Source: an uncultured Lachnospiraceae bacterium
GTDB lineage: Bacteria; Bacillota; Clostridia; Lachnospirales; Lachnospiraceae
Length of the DNA: 64,000 nucleotides
Direction: 5' to 3'
Assembly (NCBI GenBank): GCA_902799015.1
Contig: CADBZI010000002.1
Span: forward strand, 17,213 to 81,212
The translations under genes were made by a program, and so were the position numbers. The notes under the pieces were generated by a model, which was not told the DNA's origin, did no database searches, and saw only the letters and a list, made by a program, of their open reading frames with translations. Positions 25,941 through 34,713 of the stretch are shown piece after piece (position 1 is the stretch's first letter; every line of letters starts with the position of its first letter).

Positions 25941-27047
25941 ATGAAGAAATTCCGGGTTCTATGGATTGTGGGAGCGGCCGTGTATGCGGCTGTTTTCGCA
26001 TGCCTGTTTGAACTCGGCCAGCGCTCTGCCTATGTCTGGTCCTTGATGGAGGACAAGGCGTCTGTCAAAGAGGTGTTGTCCGGGGACTGGGAGATGGTCC
26101 TGATCGCAGTGATCCTCGGTCTGATTCTGGGCGGTGTGACCTGCCTGATGGCGGTGAAAGTCCGGGCCTTCTGGGAGATCCGGATCGGAAAGAAAAAGGT
26201 GCGGATCAGCGCGCTTGTCATCCTGCTGCTGGTGGATCTTCTGGCGGTTGGATATCTTGGTTATGAAGCGTATGCCAGAAACCGCAGGTATCATGAGGAG
26301 CGGGATCAGATTGCGTCAGTCCGGGCGCTGCTTGCACAGCAGAAGCGGATCTTTCACGCAGGCGGAGAGATTGCCGGTCCGGATGGAGCGGTTCACAGAT
26401 ATACGAACAGCCGGGAAGCATTCCAGCAGTGTCTGGATCGCGGCGTCTGCTTTGTGGAGCTGGACTTCCGTTTCACAACCGATGGCGAGATGGCCTGCAT
26501 TCACAAGTGGCATGAGGACTTTGTGAAGGCGGACGGAACTCTGGCAGAGGAAGCGGTTTCCCTGGAGGAGTTTCTGCAGGGAAAGATCCAGGGATGCCTG
26601 ACGCCGATGACGGTGGAGGATGTGGCAGCAGCCATGCGGGAGCATCCCGACCTGTACATTGTCGTTGACTTAAAGGGGGAGGATGTGATCCGCGGCTACC
26701 GGATCCTGGCGAAGCGATATCCGGACCTGATCACACGCATGATTCCGCAGTTTTATCATGCGACGCAGTTTAACTATCTGCACAATCTTGGATATCGCGC
26801 TATGATCTTTACGCTGTATCGGAGCGGCGACTGGGAGCTGACGGAATCGGCGCTGAACTCCTTCACGATGCGGCAGATGCTGGTGGGAGTCACGATGGGA
26901 ACCTACCGGGTGGGCGATGGAAGCCTGGTCCGGCAGGTGCTCAAAACCAGACAGCCGGTCTACATCCACACCGTGGATGATCCGGCACTGGCACAGGAAT
27001 TGTATGACATGGGCGTATCGGCGGTATACACGAATGTGATTTCGTAA
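25941..27047 (+). CDS. Membrane glycerophosphodiester phosphodiesterase (GDPD)
   Basis: A 368-residue protein starting at ATG 25941, with AGGAAAG upstream. Three hydrophobic segments (~6-24, 52-74 and 89-108) precede an outer GDPD domain. The domain has FVELDFRFTTDGEMACIHKWHED, giving the metal-binding Glu and Asp and the catalytic His. The usual HRG..PENT start is replaced by FHAGGEIAGPDG, so the first catalytic block is atypical. The C-terminal HTVDDPALAQELYDMGVSAVYTN matches GDPD ends. It likely cleaves glycerophosphodiesters or teichoic-acid ends outside the cell. Confidence 0.85.
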   Translation: MKKFRVLWIVGAAVYAAVFACLFELGQRSAYVWSLMEDKASVKEVLSGDWEMVLIAVILGLILGGVTCLMAVKVRAFWEIRIGKKKVRISALVILLLVDLLAVGYLGYEAYARNRRYHEERDQIASVRALLAQQKRIFHAGGEIAGPDGAVHRYTNSREAFQQCLDRGVCFVELDFRFTTDGEMACIHKWHEDFVKADGTLAEEAVSLEEFLQGKIQGCLTPMTVEDVAAAMREHPDLYIVVDLKGEDVIRGYRILAKRYPDLITRMIPQFYHATQFNYLHNLGYRAMIFTLYRSGDWELTESALNSFTMRQMLVGVTMGTYRVGDGSLVRQVLKTRQPVYIHTVDDPALAQELYDMGVSAVYTNVIS

Positions 27048-27174
27048 GCGTGATGCGCTTGCGGTGGCGCAGGTTTGCCTGCGGCAGACGTGAACATAGT
27101 TGGGACAAAAGGTACTTTTGACACCAACATCATGATATGTCTGACAGACCTGCACATGGGAAAGGAAAAGCAAG

Positions 27175-27558
27175 ATGGCTGTAATGATTAGTTTTCTGAA
27201 CCTGTTTCTGGTTCCGTTTATTTCTGTTTCCATCTACAGCAGGAGGCATGGCGAAACCGTGACGCTGTCCGGAACCTGGCTGGTACGGTACGCGGTGTTT
27301 GCGGTTTGCAACGTCCCCATCACCTATGCCGGGATCTATGCCGTGCGGTTCTTCCTGCACCGGGAGGTATTTCAGGAATCTGCGCGCTATACGGTTGTCG
27401 CAATGTGCGTCGCCTTTGTGCTGCCTTATGTGTGCGACCTCTTGAATAAGGTGTTCTCCCGCGTCGGGTTTCATGTGGAGAAGAGGGAAGACGCCGGAGG
27501 AAACATTCGGGTACTTTCCGGATCGGATGCCTGCGAAGAAGAGGGAAGAAGACGATGA
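27175..27558 (+). CDS. Small membrane protein of unknown function
   Basis: A 127-residue protein with three hydrophobic segments (~3-20, 36-58 and 74-92) and a charged, acidic tail. It has an RBS (AAAGGAAAAG) before ATG 27175 and sits between two GDPD genes, overlapping an alternative start of the next one. I recognise no family. Its position suggests it belongs to the same transcript as the GDPD and LtaS-like genes. Confidence 0.6.
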   Translation: MAVMISFLNLFLVPFISVSIYSRRHGETVTLSGTWLVRYAVFAVCNVPITYAGIYAVRFFLHREVFQESARYTVVAMCVAFVLPYVCDLLNKVFSRVGFHVEKREDAGGNIRVLSGSDACEEEGRRR

Positions 27559-27575
27559 AGGACAGGAGCTTACCA

Positions 27576-28592
27576 ATGAAGAAGTTCATCAAGACTGCGT
27601 TTGCCGGTTTGCTTTTATGCCTGCTGCTTCTTGCCGGTTCGATCAGTGTTCATGCACAGATTCATTTTGACCGCGCCAGTGTCAATGTCTTGAATGGGAG
27701 TTCCCGAAAGGTCAGGATTTCCTGCAAGGGGAAGTACAGTGTCGCCACGACAGACGATTCGATCGCGACCGTTACGCACAGTGGAAAGGTGAAAGGGAAG
27801 AAAGCCGGAAGCTGCGAGATCGTTGTCACCTGCGGAGCGGAATCTGCAAGGCTTCCTGTTCATGTGCTGCGTTCGCTGCGTGATGGAAGTATTCTTTTCC
27901 TGGGGCACAGGGGGTATCAGGGGAAGTATCCGGAGAATACAATCTCCTCCTTCAAAGGAGCCCTGAATTACGGTGCAGACGGTGTTGAGCTGGATGTTCA
28001 TATTACCAATTCCAAAGCTCTTGTTGTTTTTCATGACGGCTCTCTTTCGAGAGTGAGCGGGAAACAGGGGAAGATCCGGAATCTCACGGAACAGACTCGT
28101 AAGAAGTACCGGGTAAAAGGAGGCGGAAAGAGCGATCAGATTCCGACGCTGGAGGAAGCGCTGCGCTATCTGAAAAGCAGAAATGCGACCGTGTTCATTC
28201 ATCTGAAGAACGGGAAAAAGTTTACAGGCAGCAATGCGGATCTCGTTGCGCGCTGCATCCGGGAGTGCGGGATGGAAAAACAGTGCGTTGTGTTCAACAG
28301 CAATTGCGACAGCATCTGGTATTTCACGGCACATCATCCGGATATCCCGACAGGGTTTTTCTATGGCGGCAGTTCTCCCTCTCAGGCGCGTGGCCGTATG
28401 CGAAAAGCTGCTTCCAGAGGTGCCTCGTGGTTCTTCTTTTACAGTAAAAGACCTGTTTCCTTCAGTATGATTCAGTATGCGCATCAATGCGGCCTGAGAG
28501 CAGGACTCTATCAGACGAGAAAGAAGAGTGATATCCTTCAGCTGCTGGACTACGGGGCTGATTTCACAATCATGTATCGAAGACTCATATGA
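27576..28592 (+). CDS. Secreted GDPD with N-terminal Ig-like domain, tandem copy A
   Basis: A 338-residue protein counted from ATG 27576; a start at 27555 is also possible. The choice rests on its downstream twin, which has exactly the same length from the matching MKK. A signal peptide (1-27, cut after SVHA) is followed by a small Ig-like (BIG2-type) domain (~33-95; TTDDSIATVTHSGKVKGKKAG) and a GDPD domain with HRG at 111-113, PENT, VELDVH at ~137-142 and a catalytic His at 153. All standard catalytic blocks are intact. It should release glycerol phosphate or alcohols from glycerophosphodiesters at the wall. Confidence 0.88.
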   Translation: MKKFIKTAFAGLLLCLLLLAGSISVHAQIHFDRASVNVLNGSSRKVRISCKGKYSVATTDDSIATVTHSGKVKGKKAGSCEIVVTCGAESARLPVHVLRSLRDGSILFLGHRGYQGKYPENTISSFKGALNYGADGVELDVHITNSKALVVFHDGSLSRVSGKQGKIRNLTEQTRKKYRVKGGGKSDQIPTLEEALRYLKSRNATVFIHLKNGKKFTGSNADLVARCIRECGMEKQCVVFNSNCDSIWYFTAHHPDIPTGFFYGGSSPSQARGRMRKAASRGASWFFFYSKRPVSFSMIQYAHQCGLRAGLYQTRKKSDILQLLDYGADFTIMYRRLI

Positions 28593-28624
28593 CAACTTCG
28601 GCAAAAAAGGAGGACAGACAGCAC

Positions 28625-29641
28625 ATGAAGAAACTCAGAAGAACTGTTTTTGCCGGCTTATTTTTATGCCTGCTGATTCTGGCGGGTTCGGTCAGTGTTC
28701 ATGCGGAGATTCATTTTGACCGCGCGAGCGTCAATGTTTTGAAGGGAAAGACCAGAAAGGTCAGGATTTTCTGCAAGGGAAAGTACAGTATTGCAACGAC
28801 CAACAAATCGGTCGCGACGGTTACCCACAGCGGAAAGGTAAAGGGAAAGAGAGCCGGAAACTGCGAGATCGTTGTTACCTGCGGCACGGAGTCTGCGAGG
28901 ATTCCTGTTCATGTGCTGAGATCGCTGCGCGCGGGAGACATTCTTTTCGTCGGACACAGAGGGGATCAGAAAAAGTACCCGGAGAATACCATTCCCTCCT
29001 TCATGGGGGCATTGAATTATGGCGCTGATGGCGTTGAGTTTGATGTTCATCTGACCAATTCCGGAGACCTTCTTGTATTCCATGATCGTTCCCTTTCCAG
29101 AATGTGCGGGAAACCGGGAGACATTCAGGATCTTACAGAAAAGACACGGGCAGATTACCCGGTAACGAAAAACAAAAAGCGTGCCCTGATCCCGACGCTG
29201 GAGGAAACCCTTCGTTATCTGAAAAGCAGGAATGCGGTCGCATTTATCCACTTAAAAAATGCAAGCAGATTCATTGGACGAGGCACAGACCTGGTTGTAC
29301 AATGTATCCGGGCGTGCGGGATGGAAGAACAGAGTGTAGTGTTCAACAGCAGCTATGATGCGATTTTGTATTTCCATACGCATTATCCGGAGATTCAAAG
29401 CGGGTATTGCTATAGCGGCAGTTCTTTGTCCGAAGCACACGCTGCTATGAGGCATGCATCCGACTGCGGAGCATCCTGGTTCTACTTTTTCGATAAGAAT
29501 ATGATCTCCTACAGCAATATCCAGTTTGCGCATCAGTGCGGTCTGAAAGCAGGACTGTATAGGACGAGGAAAAAGAGTGAGATTTTTGCTCTGCTGGACT
29601 ACGGAGCTGACTTCACAATGATGTACCGGAGATTGATATGA
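28625..29641 (+). CDS. Secreted GDPD with N-terminal Ig-like domain, tandem copy B
   Basis: A 338-residue protein starting at ATG 28625 behind AAAAAAGGAGG. It has the same order as copy A: signal peptide ending SVHA, Ig-like domain with VTHSGKVKGKRAG, and GDPD domain with GHRGDQKKYPENT, VEFDVH and FHDRS. Long stretches are identical to copy A, including the C-terminal LLDYGADFT.MYRRLI, so this is a recent tandem duplication. The catalytic blocks are intact, with Phe in place of Leu between the metal-binding Glu and Asp. It overlaps the next gene by 4 bp. Confidence 0.88.
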   Translation: MKKLRRTVFAGLFLCLLILAGSVSVHAEIHFDRASVNVLKGKTRKVRIFCKGKYSIATTNKSVATVTHSGKVKGKRAGNCEIVVTCGTESARIPVHVLRSLRAGDILFVGHRGDQKKYPENTIPSFMGALNYGADGVEFDVHLTNSGDLLVFHDRSLSRMCGKPGDIQDLTEKTRADYPVTKNKKRALIPTLEETLRYLKSRNAVAFIHLKNASRFIGRGTDLVVQCIRACGMEEQSVVFNSSYDAILYFHTHYPEIQSGYCYSGSSLSEAHAAMRHASDCGASWFYFFDKNMISYSNIQFAHQCGLKAGLYRTRKKSEIFALLDYGADFTMMYRRLI

Positions 29642-30531
29642 TGAGGTTCATAAGCAGATTACACAATTCTCTCCCGGCAAGAACTCTCATGTTACTGACG
29701 GTGCTGGTGTGCATGGTTTTGACGCAGGCCACTCCGGCTCAGGCGAAAAAGCATTCCAAGGGCAAAGGGAATACTTACGGCACGAAAGTCATCAGCATTG
29801 AAAGCTTTGCGAAAGAAGCGGACAGCGATTCGTCAGGGACAGACAGCACGAAGCTGGACTGGATGAACGGAACCTGGGTGAACGGCTGTTATGTCAATGA
29901 CCGCGGCGAAGTAATGGCGCGCCTGAGCGACGCGGACCGGGAACCATTTCTTTCGTTCAAAAAGAAGAAAAAGTGTAATATCCTGTTTATCGGGGCTTCC
30001 CAGACAACGAGAACAGCGCAGGCGGTGAAGGATAAAAATGTTTTCTTCTATGGAATGGGCGGAGCTACGTTTGCGTGGTTCTTTGTGGCGGAGCATAAGC
30101 ACAGGGTTTACTATCCCGCCTACCAGGTGATCCGTTCCTTTATCAAGCTTCACCCGCATGGCACTGTGATTATCGATATGGGAGGGAACGACATCCACAA
30201 TGTCGAGGCATATGCAGGTTTCTACCGGGATCTGGTGAATCTGTATCCCCGTGTAAAGTTTTACTTCCGGGGCGTTCCGCCCAGGGATATCGGAGACCCG
30301 AAGAATGGAAAGAGGCTGGAGTTTAACCGTCGGCTGGAAAGCGCGGTACCCGGACATGTGATCAACCTGTTTGAGGAGATCTATACATTCCCGGAATTTG
30401 TGACAGTAGATGGGGCGCACTTTTCGATAGAGGTGACCCGGGGAATTTACCAGCTGACGATGGATGCAATCGGGCGCAAGGTGAAGGTCAATGTAAAAAA
30501 CGGGAAAGTCGGGAAGTCGAAGAAGAAATGA
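29638..30531 (+). CDS. Secreted SGNH-fold hydrolase-like protein, copy A
   Basis: A 297-residue protein with a signal peptide (1-~36, AQA site), a Ser/Asp-rich linker, and an SGNH core. Block I is FIGASQTT with Ser121, block III is DMGGNDIHN (182-185) and block V is VDGAHFS with Asp258 and His261, a full catalytic triad. It ends in a Lys-rich tail. ATG 29638 overlaps the GDPD stop. SGNH proteins in MBOAT loci act as O-acyltransferases or esterases. Placed before an MBOAT gene, it may transfer or remove the acyl group, or be a soluble helper. Confidence 0.82.
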   Translation: MMRFISRLHNSLPARTLMLLTVLVCMVLTQATPAQAKKHSKGKGNTYGTKVISIESFAKEADSDSSGTDSTKLDWMNGTWVNGCYVNDRGEVMARLSDADREPFLSFKKKKKCNILFIGASQTTRTAQAVKDKNVFFYGMGGATFAWFFVAEHKHRVYYPAYQVIRSFIKLHPHGTVIIDMGGNDIHNVEAYAGFYRDLVNLYPRVKFYFRGVPPRDIGDPKNGKRLEFNRRLESAVPGHVINLFEEIYTFPEFVTVDGAHFSIEVTRGIYQLTMDAIGRKVKVNVKNGKVGKSKKK

Positions 30532-30537
30532 ATAATG

Positions 30538-30569
30538 GACAGCGCCTGTGATAATCCGCAGGCGTTGTC
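30538..30569 (+). terminator. 11-bp hairpin between the SGNH paralogs
   Basis: GACAGCGCCTG (30538-30548) pairs along its full length, with one G-T pair, with CAGGCGTTGTC (30559-30569) around a 10-base loop. Only three T residues follow, spread out. It may be a weak terminator, an attenuator or an RNA-processing site within the operon. It sits 7 bp after the stop of copy A. Confidence 0.5.
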
Positions 30570-30719
30570 TGCGTTTCAAGGGTTCACACCTGCCGGAAAT
30601 TATGATAAGATAACCCAAACTGTGCTGATTCGCAGGGGAGAAGCAATCACGAATCAGGCATACGAATCAAAGATAGTCTGGAGTCATTTCAAAGTAAGGG
30701 GCAATAAGGGGTTTGACAC

Positions 30720-31643
30720 ATGAGAAATGAGAACAATCTTGTAATTTCCAAAGGAAAGAAGAGGCGTGCTGTCTGCTGGCGTGTCTGTTTGCTGCTGACG
30801 GTGCTCTGCGTTTTGCTGATGGCTGCACCGGCTATGGCGAAGGGAAAAAAGAAGGCCAATAAGAAACGTGCCGCGTTGCGTGCTGCGTATATCGAGAATG
30901 AGAGAGAGATTCTGGCAACTGATTGGACAGGCGGCTCCTGGGAAGGCACCCGTTATATCAATGCAACGGGAACAGTCTTGGCGGATCTGGTCGAGGAGAA
31001 TCAGGAACCGCTGATCAGAATGAAGGGCCTTGGCAAGAAGAGTATTCTTTACATTGGCGCGTCCCATACTGAGCGGACGAAGCATGCCGTGAAGGATCCG
31101 GACGTCTTCTTCTATGGCTGTCCTTCCGCCTGCTTCCGCTGGTTTTTCTACCCGAGGTTCTATCTCGGAAAGAGGGTGCTTCCTGCTTATCAGGTGATCC
31201 GTGCTTATCTGAAGGCACGTCCTGCCGGAACAGTGATCATCGATATGGGTGGAAATGATCTGGCGAATGCTGATGTTTACATTGGCTTTTACAAGGCGTT
31301 GATCAGACGATATCCCAGAGCGACGTTCTATTTTAAGGTCTGCATGCCGCGTGAGAGTGGCAACAGTACCAATGGAACCCGGATGGAATTCAATAAAAAG
31401 CTTGCCGCCGAGTTCCCGGAACAGACGATTGACCTGTTCGAGAAAATCTATTCTCTTCCCAACTTCATGACCATCGATGGCGCGCATTATGCGAAGCGGC
31501 TGTATCGCAGGATCTATCAGATGACGATGGATGAGATCGGGCGCAAGGTTGTTGTCAATGTGGCAAATGGCAAGGTTACTGTGAAGCAGAAAAGAGGAGC
31601 GGGCAAAGCAGGTTCCAATACTGCGGAGGCCGAAGTAGAGTAA
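30720..31643 (+). CDS. Secreted SGNH-fold hydrolase-like protein, copy B
   Basis: A 307-residue paralog of the upstream gene. A hydrophobic signal segment (~17-40, ending AMA) is followed by a Lys/Arg-rich spacer and the SGNH core. Block I is YIGASHTERT (Ser115), block III is DMGGNDLANAD and block V is IDGAHYA. The shared frame DVFFYG, YQVIR and FYFK shows a tandem duplication older than the GDPD one. The tail is Lys-rich, then acidic. It ends 1 bp before the MBOAT start, so it is very likely co-translated with it. Confidence 0.82.
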   Translation: MRNENNLVISKGKKRRAVCWRVCLLLTVLCVLLMAAPAMAKGKKKANKKRAALRAAYIENEREILATDWTGGSWEGTRYINATGTVLADLVEENQEPLIRMKGLGKKSILYIGASHTERTKHAVKDPDVFFYGCPSACFRWFFYPRFYLGKRVLPAYQVIRAYLKARPAGTVIIDMGGNDLANADVYIGFYKALIRRYPRATFYFKVCMPRESGNSTNGTRMEFNKKLAAEFPEQTIDLFEKIYSLPNFMTIDGAHYAKRLYRRIYQMTMDEIGRKVVVNVANGKVTVKQKRGAGKAGSNTAEAEVE

Positions 31644-31644
31644 T

Positions 31645-33222
31645 ATGACACTTACATCCATACAGTTTCCTCTGTTTTGCCTGCTTCTTACGGTTTTGTA
31701 TTTTCTGGTGCCGGGATCCTGGCAATGGATCCTGCTGCTGGGATTCAGTCTATATTTCTATACGAGGTCGGGGTATCTGGCGCTGGCGTTTTTACTGACG
31801 GCAGCCCTGGCCGCATTTTTGACCGGTCTTTGGATGGAGCGTGAGCTGGAGCGTGCGAAGCTGCAGCTGTTCGAGTGTAAAGATCGCTCTCAGAAGGCAG
31901 CGATCCGGGAAGCATCCGGAAAAAAACGCCGCCATGCCTTTATCCTGATGTGTGTCGTAGTCTTTGGCATCTGGATTGTCACGAAGTACAGCTCCATGAT
32001 CGTGAGTACGATCGCGCCTTTTCTTTCTCCGGCGCAGATGGACGGAGCCATGTCCTTTGTAGACCGGATGATCGTGCCGCTCGGGATCTCGTTCTACACG
32101 TTCAATTGTGCAGGCTATGTGATCGACGTGAGCCGGAAGAAGTATCCGGCCGAGAAGAATCCGCTTCGCCTGCTTCTTTATGTATCCTTCTTCCCGCATA
32201 TTATCCAGGGTCCGTTCAGCCGTTTCGACCGGCTGGGAAAGACGCTCTTTGCCCCGCATAAGTTCGACTGGGACAGAATGTGCAGCGGACTTGGCCGCAT
32301 CCTGTACGGCTACTGTGAGAAAATGCTGGTGGCCGACAAGCTTTCACCCGCGGTCAACGCGGTGCTTGCCGATCCTTCGAAGACGCCGGGCATCTATCTT
32401 CTGGTCGCGATCCTGGGATACGGCATTCAGCTGTACGCGGACTTCTCCGGCTATATGAATATCATGTGCGGCCTCTGCCAGGTGCTGGGAATTGAACTGG
32501 AGGAGAACTTCCGCCAGCCGTATTTTGCGGTATCTATCCAGAATTACTGGAGAAGATGGCACATCACGCTTGGCAACTGGTATACGGACTATGTCTTCTA
32601 TCCGGCTTCCATGGGAAAGACGGCGCAGAAGATCGGCCGCAAGGCGAGAGAGAAGTTCGGCCCGCGTATGGGCAAGCTTCTTCCGAGCTACTTTGCCATG
32701 ATCTTTGTCTGGACCCTGACCGGCCTGTGGCATGGCGCCAGCTGGACCTTTGTCGTGTGGGGATGGCTGAACTTTGTCATCATCGTGTTCAGCATGCAGG
32801 CACAGCCTGCCTATGACTGGACAAAGCAGAAGCTGCATATCAAGGATTCCAATATTCTGTGGAGAATCTTCCAGGTGATCCGCACGATTCTCCTGGTAAG
32901 CCTGCTCAGAATCTTCTACTGCAGCCCGTCGGTGGGAGCGGCGATCAACTATATCCGTATGATGTTCACACCGAACTGGAGCCTGCTCGTGACAGCGCCG
33001 AAGAAGGTCATGCTGACTTCGCTCGCGCAGAGCGGCATTGCGCTGAAGTACATCCTTGCCGGTACATTTGCCATCTTTATTGTGGATCTCGTGAAGGAAA
33101 ATGAGAAGAAAATCCGCATCCCGATGCCTGTCCGCATGGTTTTCTGGGGGCTTCTGTTCTGCGTTCTGATCATCGGAATGGAGAGAGGCTCTACGGGAGG
33201 ATTCATGTATGCGCAGTACTGA
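31645..33222 (+). CDS. MBOAT-family membrane O-acyltransferase (AlgI/DltB-like)
   Basis: A 525-residue polytopic protein with about 11 membrane segments. The family blocks are present: SFYTFNCAGYVIDV, FFPHIIQGPFSRF, NYWRRWHITLGNWYTDYVFYP and LTGLWHGASW, whose His363 is the invariant MBOAT catalytic His. Size fits AlgI better than the ~400-residue DltB. An MBOAT moves an acyl group from a cytoplasmic donor (a carrier-protein thioester in Dlt) through the membrane to an outer SGNH partner. Here the flanking SGNH genes, ligase and carrier protein make a complete set. It overlaps the next gene by 14 bp. Confidence 0.92.
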   Translation: MTLTSIQFPLFCLLLTVLYFLVPGSWQWILLLGFSLYFYTRSGYLALAFLLTAALAAFLTGLWMERELERAKLQLFECKDRSQKAAIREASGKKRRHAFILMCVVVFGIWIVTKYSSMIVSTIAPFLSPAQMDGAMSFVDRMIVPLGISFYTFNCAGYVIDVSRKKYPAEKNPLRLLLYVSFFPHIIQGPFSRFDRLGKTLFAPHKFDWDRMCSGLGRILYGYCEKMLVADKLSPAVNAVLADPSKTPGIYLLVAILGYGIQLYADFSGYMNIMCGLCQVLGIELEENFRQPYFAVSIQNYWRRWHITLGNWYTDYVFYPASMGKTAQKIGRKAREKFGPRMGKLLPSYFAMIFVWTLTGLWHGASWTFVVWGWLNFVIIVFSMQAQPAYDWTKQKLHIKDSNILWRIFQVIRTILLVSLLRIFYCSPSVGAAINYIRMMFTPNWSLLVTAPKKVMLTSLAQSGIALKYILAGTFAIFIVDLVKENEKKIRIPMPVRMVFWGLLFCVLIIGMERGSTGGFMYAQY

Positions 33223-34660
33223 TAAGAAGATCATCCGCCGTGTGATTGCAGTCGGAATTCTGATCGCGGTGATCCTTTGCATGAATCATGTTGCGGTGCT
33301 GAGCTTTGACAGAGTCCGGAACGCGGATTATTTCAACTATGATATGGAGCAGCTGGAGAAGCAGCACGCGGATGTTGACCTGATGATCGTCGGCGCTTCT
33401 CAGGTGTATCACGGTTGCAATCCGGATGTGATCTCTGCCGAAATGGGCATCCATGAGGTAGTGGAGTGTGCATCGGCCGCGTCTCACAATGACGGCATGT
33501 ATTATATGCTGAAGGATCTGCTGGGGAGGTTTACGCCGAAGTGCGTCGTGATTGACTTGACCTGGTCGAAATTCATGGATAAAAATGTGCCGGTTCTCAG
33601 CATGGCAAAGCTTTTGAGCGCGGACAGAATGTCGTGGCCGAGGAAGCTCGAGTACGCGGCACATAATTTCAACCTGGATGAATGGATGAAATTGTTGTTC
33701 CCCATGTACCGGTACGGCGGCTCTGTGTGGGGATTCAGCCAGCTGAAGGCGAATTATTTCGCCCGCAAAGCGGTTCGGGCAGGAAACTGGGTGGATGAGT
33801 CCAAGCGTCGCTACAGGAAAAATGGATTTACCTGGGTCAATGCCGGCTGCCCGCAGGGAAGCATTCCTTCCGAGGTGGTCTCCTATTCAAATGACCTTGT
33901 CAGCTCATACGAAACCGACTACATGAAAAAGCTGTGGAAGTTGTGTGATGAGAAGGGCGTTCAGGTGATCTGGTGTACGCTGCCGACTTCGATGGTAGAA
34001 CTATACGGAATTCAGAACTATCAGGATTCTCCGGATTACATGAAGGCGTTTGCGGAAGAGCTGGGATGCACCTACCTGAACTTCAACCTTCTGAAGGGCA
34101 GGGAAGCATTTCTGCCGGATACCTGTTTCTCGGATAAGGTACATCTGAACGGAACGGGATCCGTGGCGTTTTCCAAAGTGTTTGCGCAGGCGGTTAAGAA
34201 GGTCCTGGATGGGGAAGATCCGTCCGGCATGTTCTACGAGAACATAGACGAGATGAAAAAGAATGTACACCGGATTGTTGGCTGCAACGGAATGGTGAAT
34301 CCTGTCGGGAACGGCACTCTGTCCGTAACGGTGACGAGTCTGCAGAATGAGGATATCACGCCGGAATACCGGCTCGTGCTGATGGAGAAAGGGAAAAAGA
34401 AAAAAGCCCGGAAAAACAACGACGTAAGCGGCAGCGGCGCGGGAGATGCGGATGCAGATGAGGATGTCGGCACAGATGCGGGAGCGGAGAATTATCCCGA
34501 GGTCCGCCCCTGGCAGGAAGAGACGGCCTTTTCTGTGGAGGAATCCGAGGTTCCTGACGGATATGCCCTGCGGGTTGAGGTCCGGCAGAAAGGGAAGCGT
34601 GACATGGAAGCTTTCCAGGATGAGCTGGGGAGTACCTATAAGATCAAAATGGGAGACTGA
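33209..34660 (+). CDS. DltD-like membrane-anchored SGNH protein, copy A
   Basis: A 483-residue protein; GGGAGG lies eight bases before ATG 33209. One N-terminal membrane helix (~10-27) anchors an outer SGNH-like domain. IVGASQVYHGCNPDVI gives the candidate nucleophile Ser64, and SDKVHLNGTG gives the Asp and His of the triad. A C-terminal module follows, split by an acidic Gly/Ala/Asp linker (~410-430) and closed by PWQEETAFSVEESE and EVRQKGKRD. Architecture and place right after an MBOAT match DltD, AlgX and related partners. It would pass the acyl group to the polymer. Confidence 0.82.
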   Translation: MRSTDKKIIRRVIAVGILIAVILCMNHVAVLSFDRVRNADYFNYDMEQLEKQHADVDLMIVGASQVYHGCNPDVISAEMGIHEVVECASAASHNDGMYYMLKDLLGRFTPKCVVIDLTWSKFMDKNVPVLSMAKLLSADRMSWPRKLEYAAHNFNLDEWMKLLFPMYRYGGSVWGFSQLKANYFARKAVRAGNWVDESKRRYRKNGFTWVNAGCPQGSIPSEVVSYSNDLVSSYETDYMKKLWKLCDEKGVQVIWCTLPTSMVELYGIQNYQDSPDYMKAFAEELGCTYLNFNLLKGREAFLPDTCFSDKVHLNGTGSVAFSKVFAQAVKKVLDGEDPSGMFYENIDEMKKNVHRIVGCNGMVNPVGNGTLSVTVTSLQNEDITPEYRLVLMEKGKKKKARKNNDVSGSGAGDADADEDVGTDAGAENYPEVRPWQEETAFSVEESEVPDGYALRVEVRQKGKRDMEAFQDELGSTYKIKMGD

Positions 34661-34713
34661 CGGGAGAGAAAGATCGTCAGAAAATCACTGAAACACTCTG
34701 TATGAGCTAAAAT

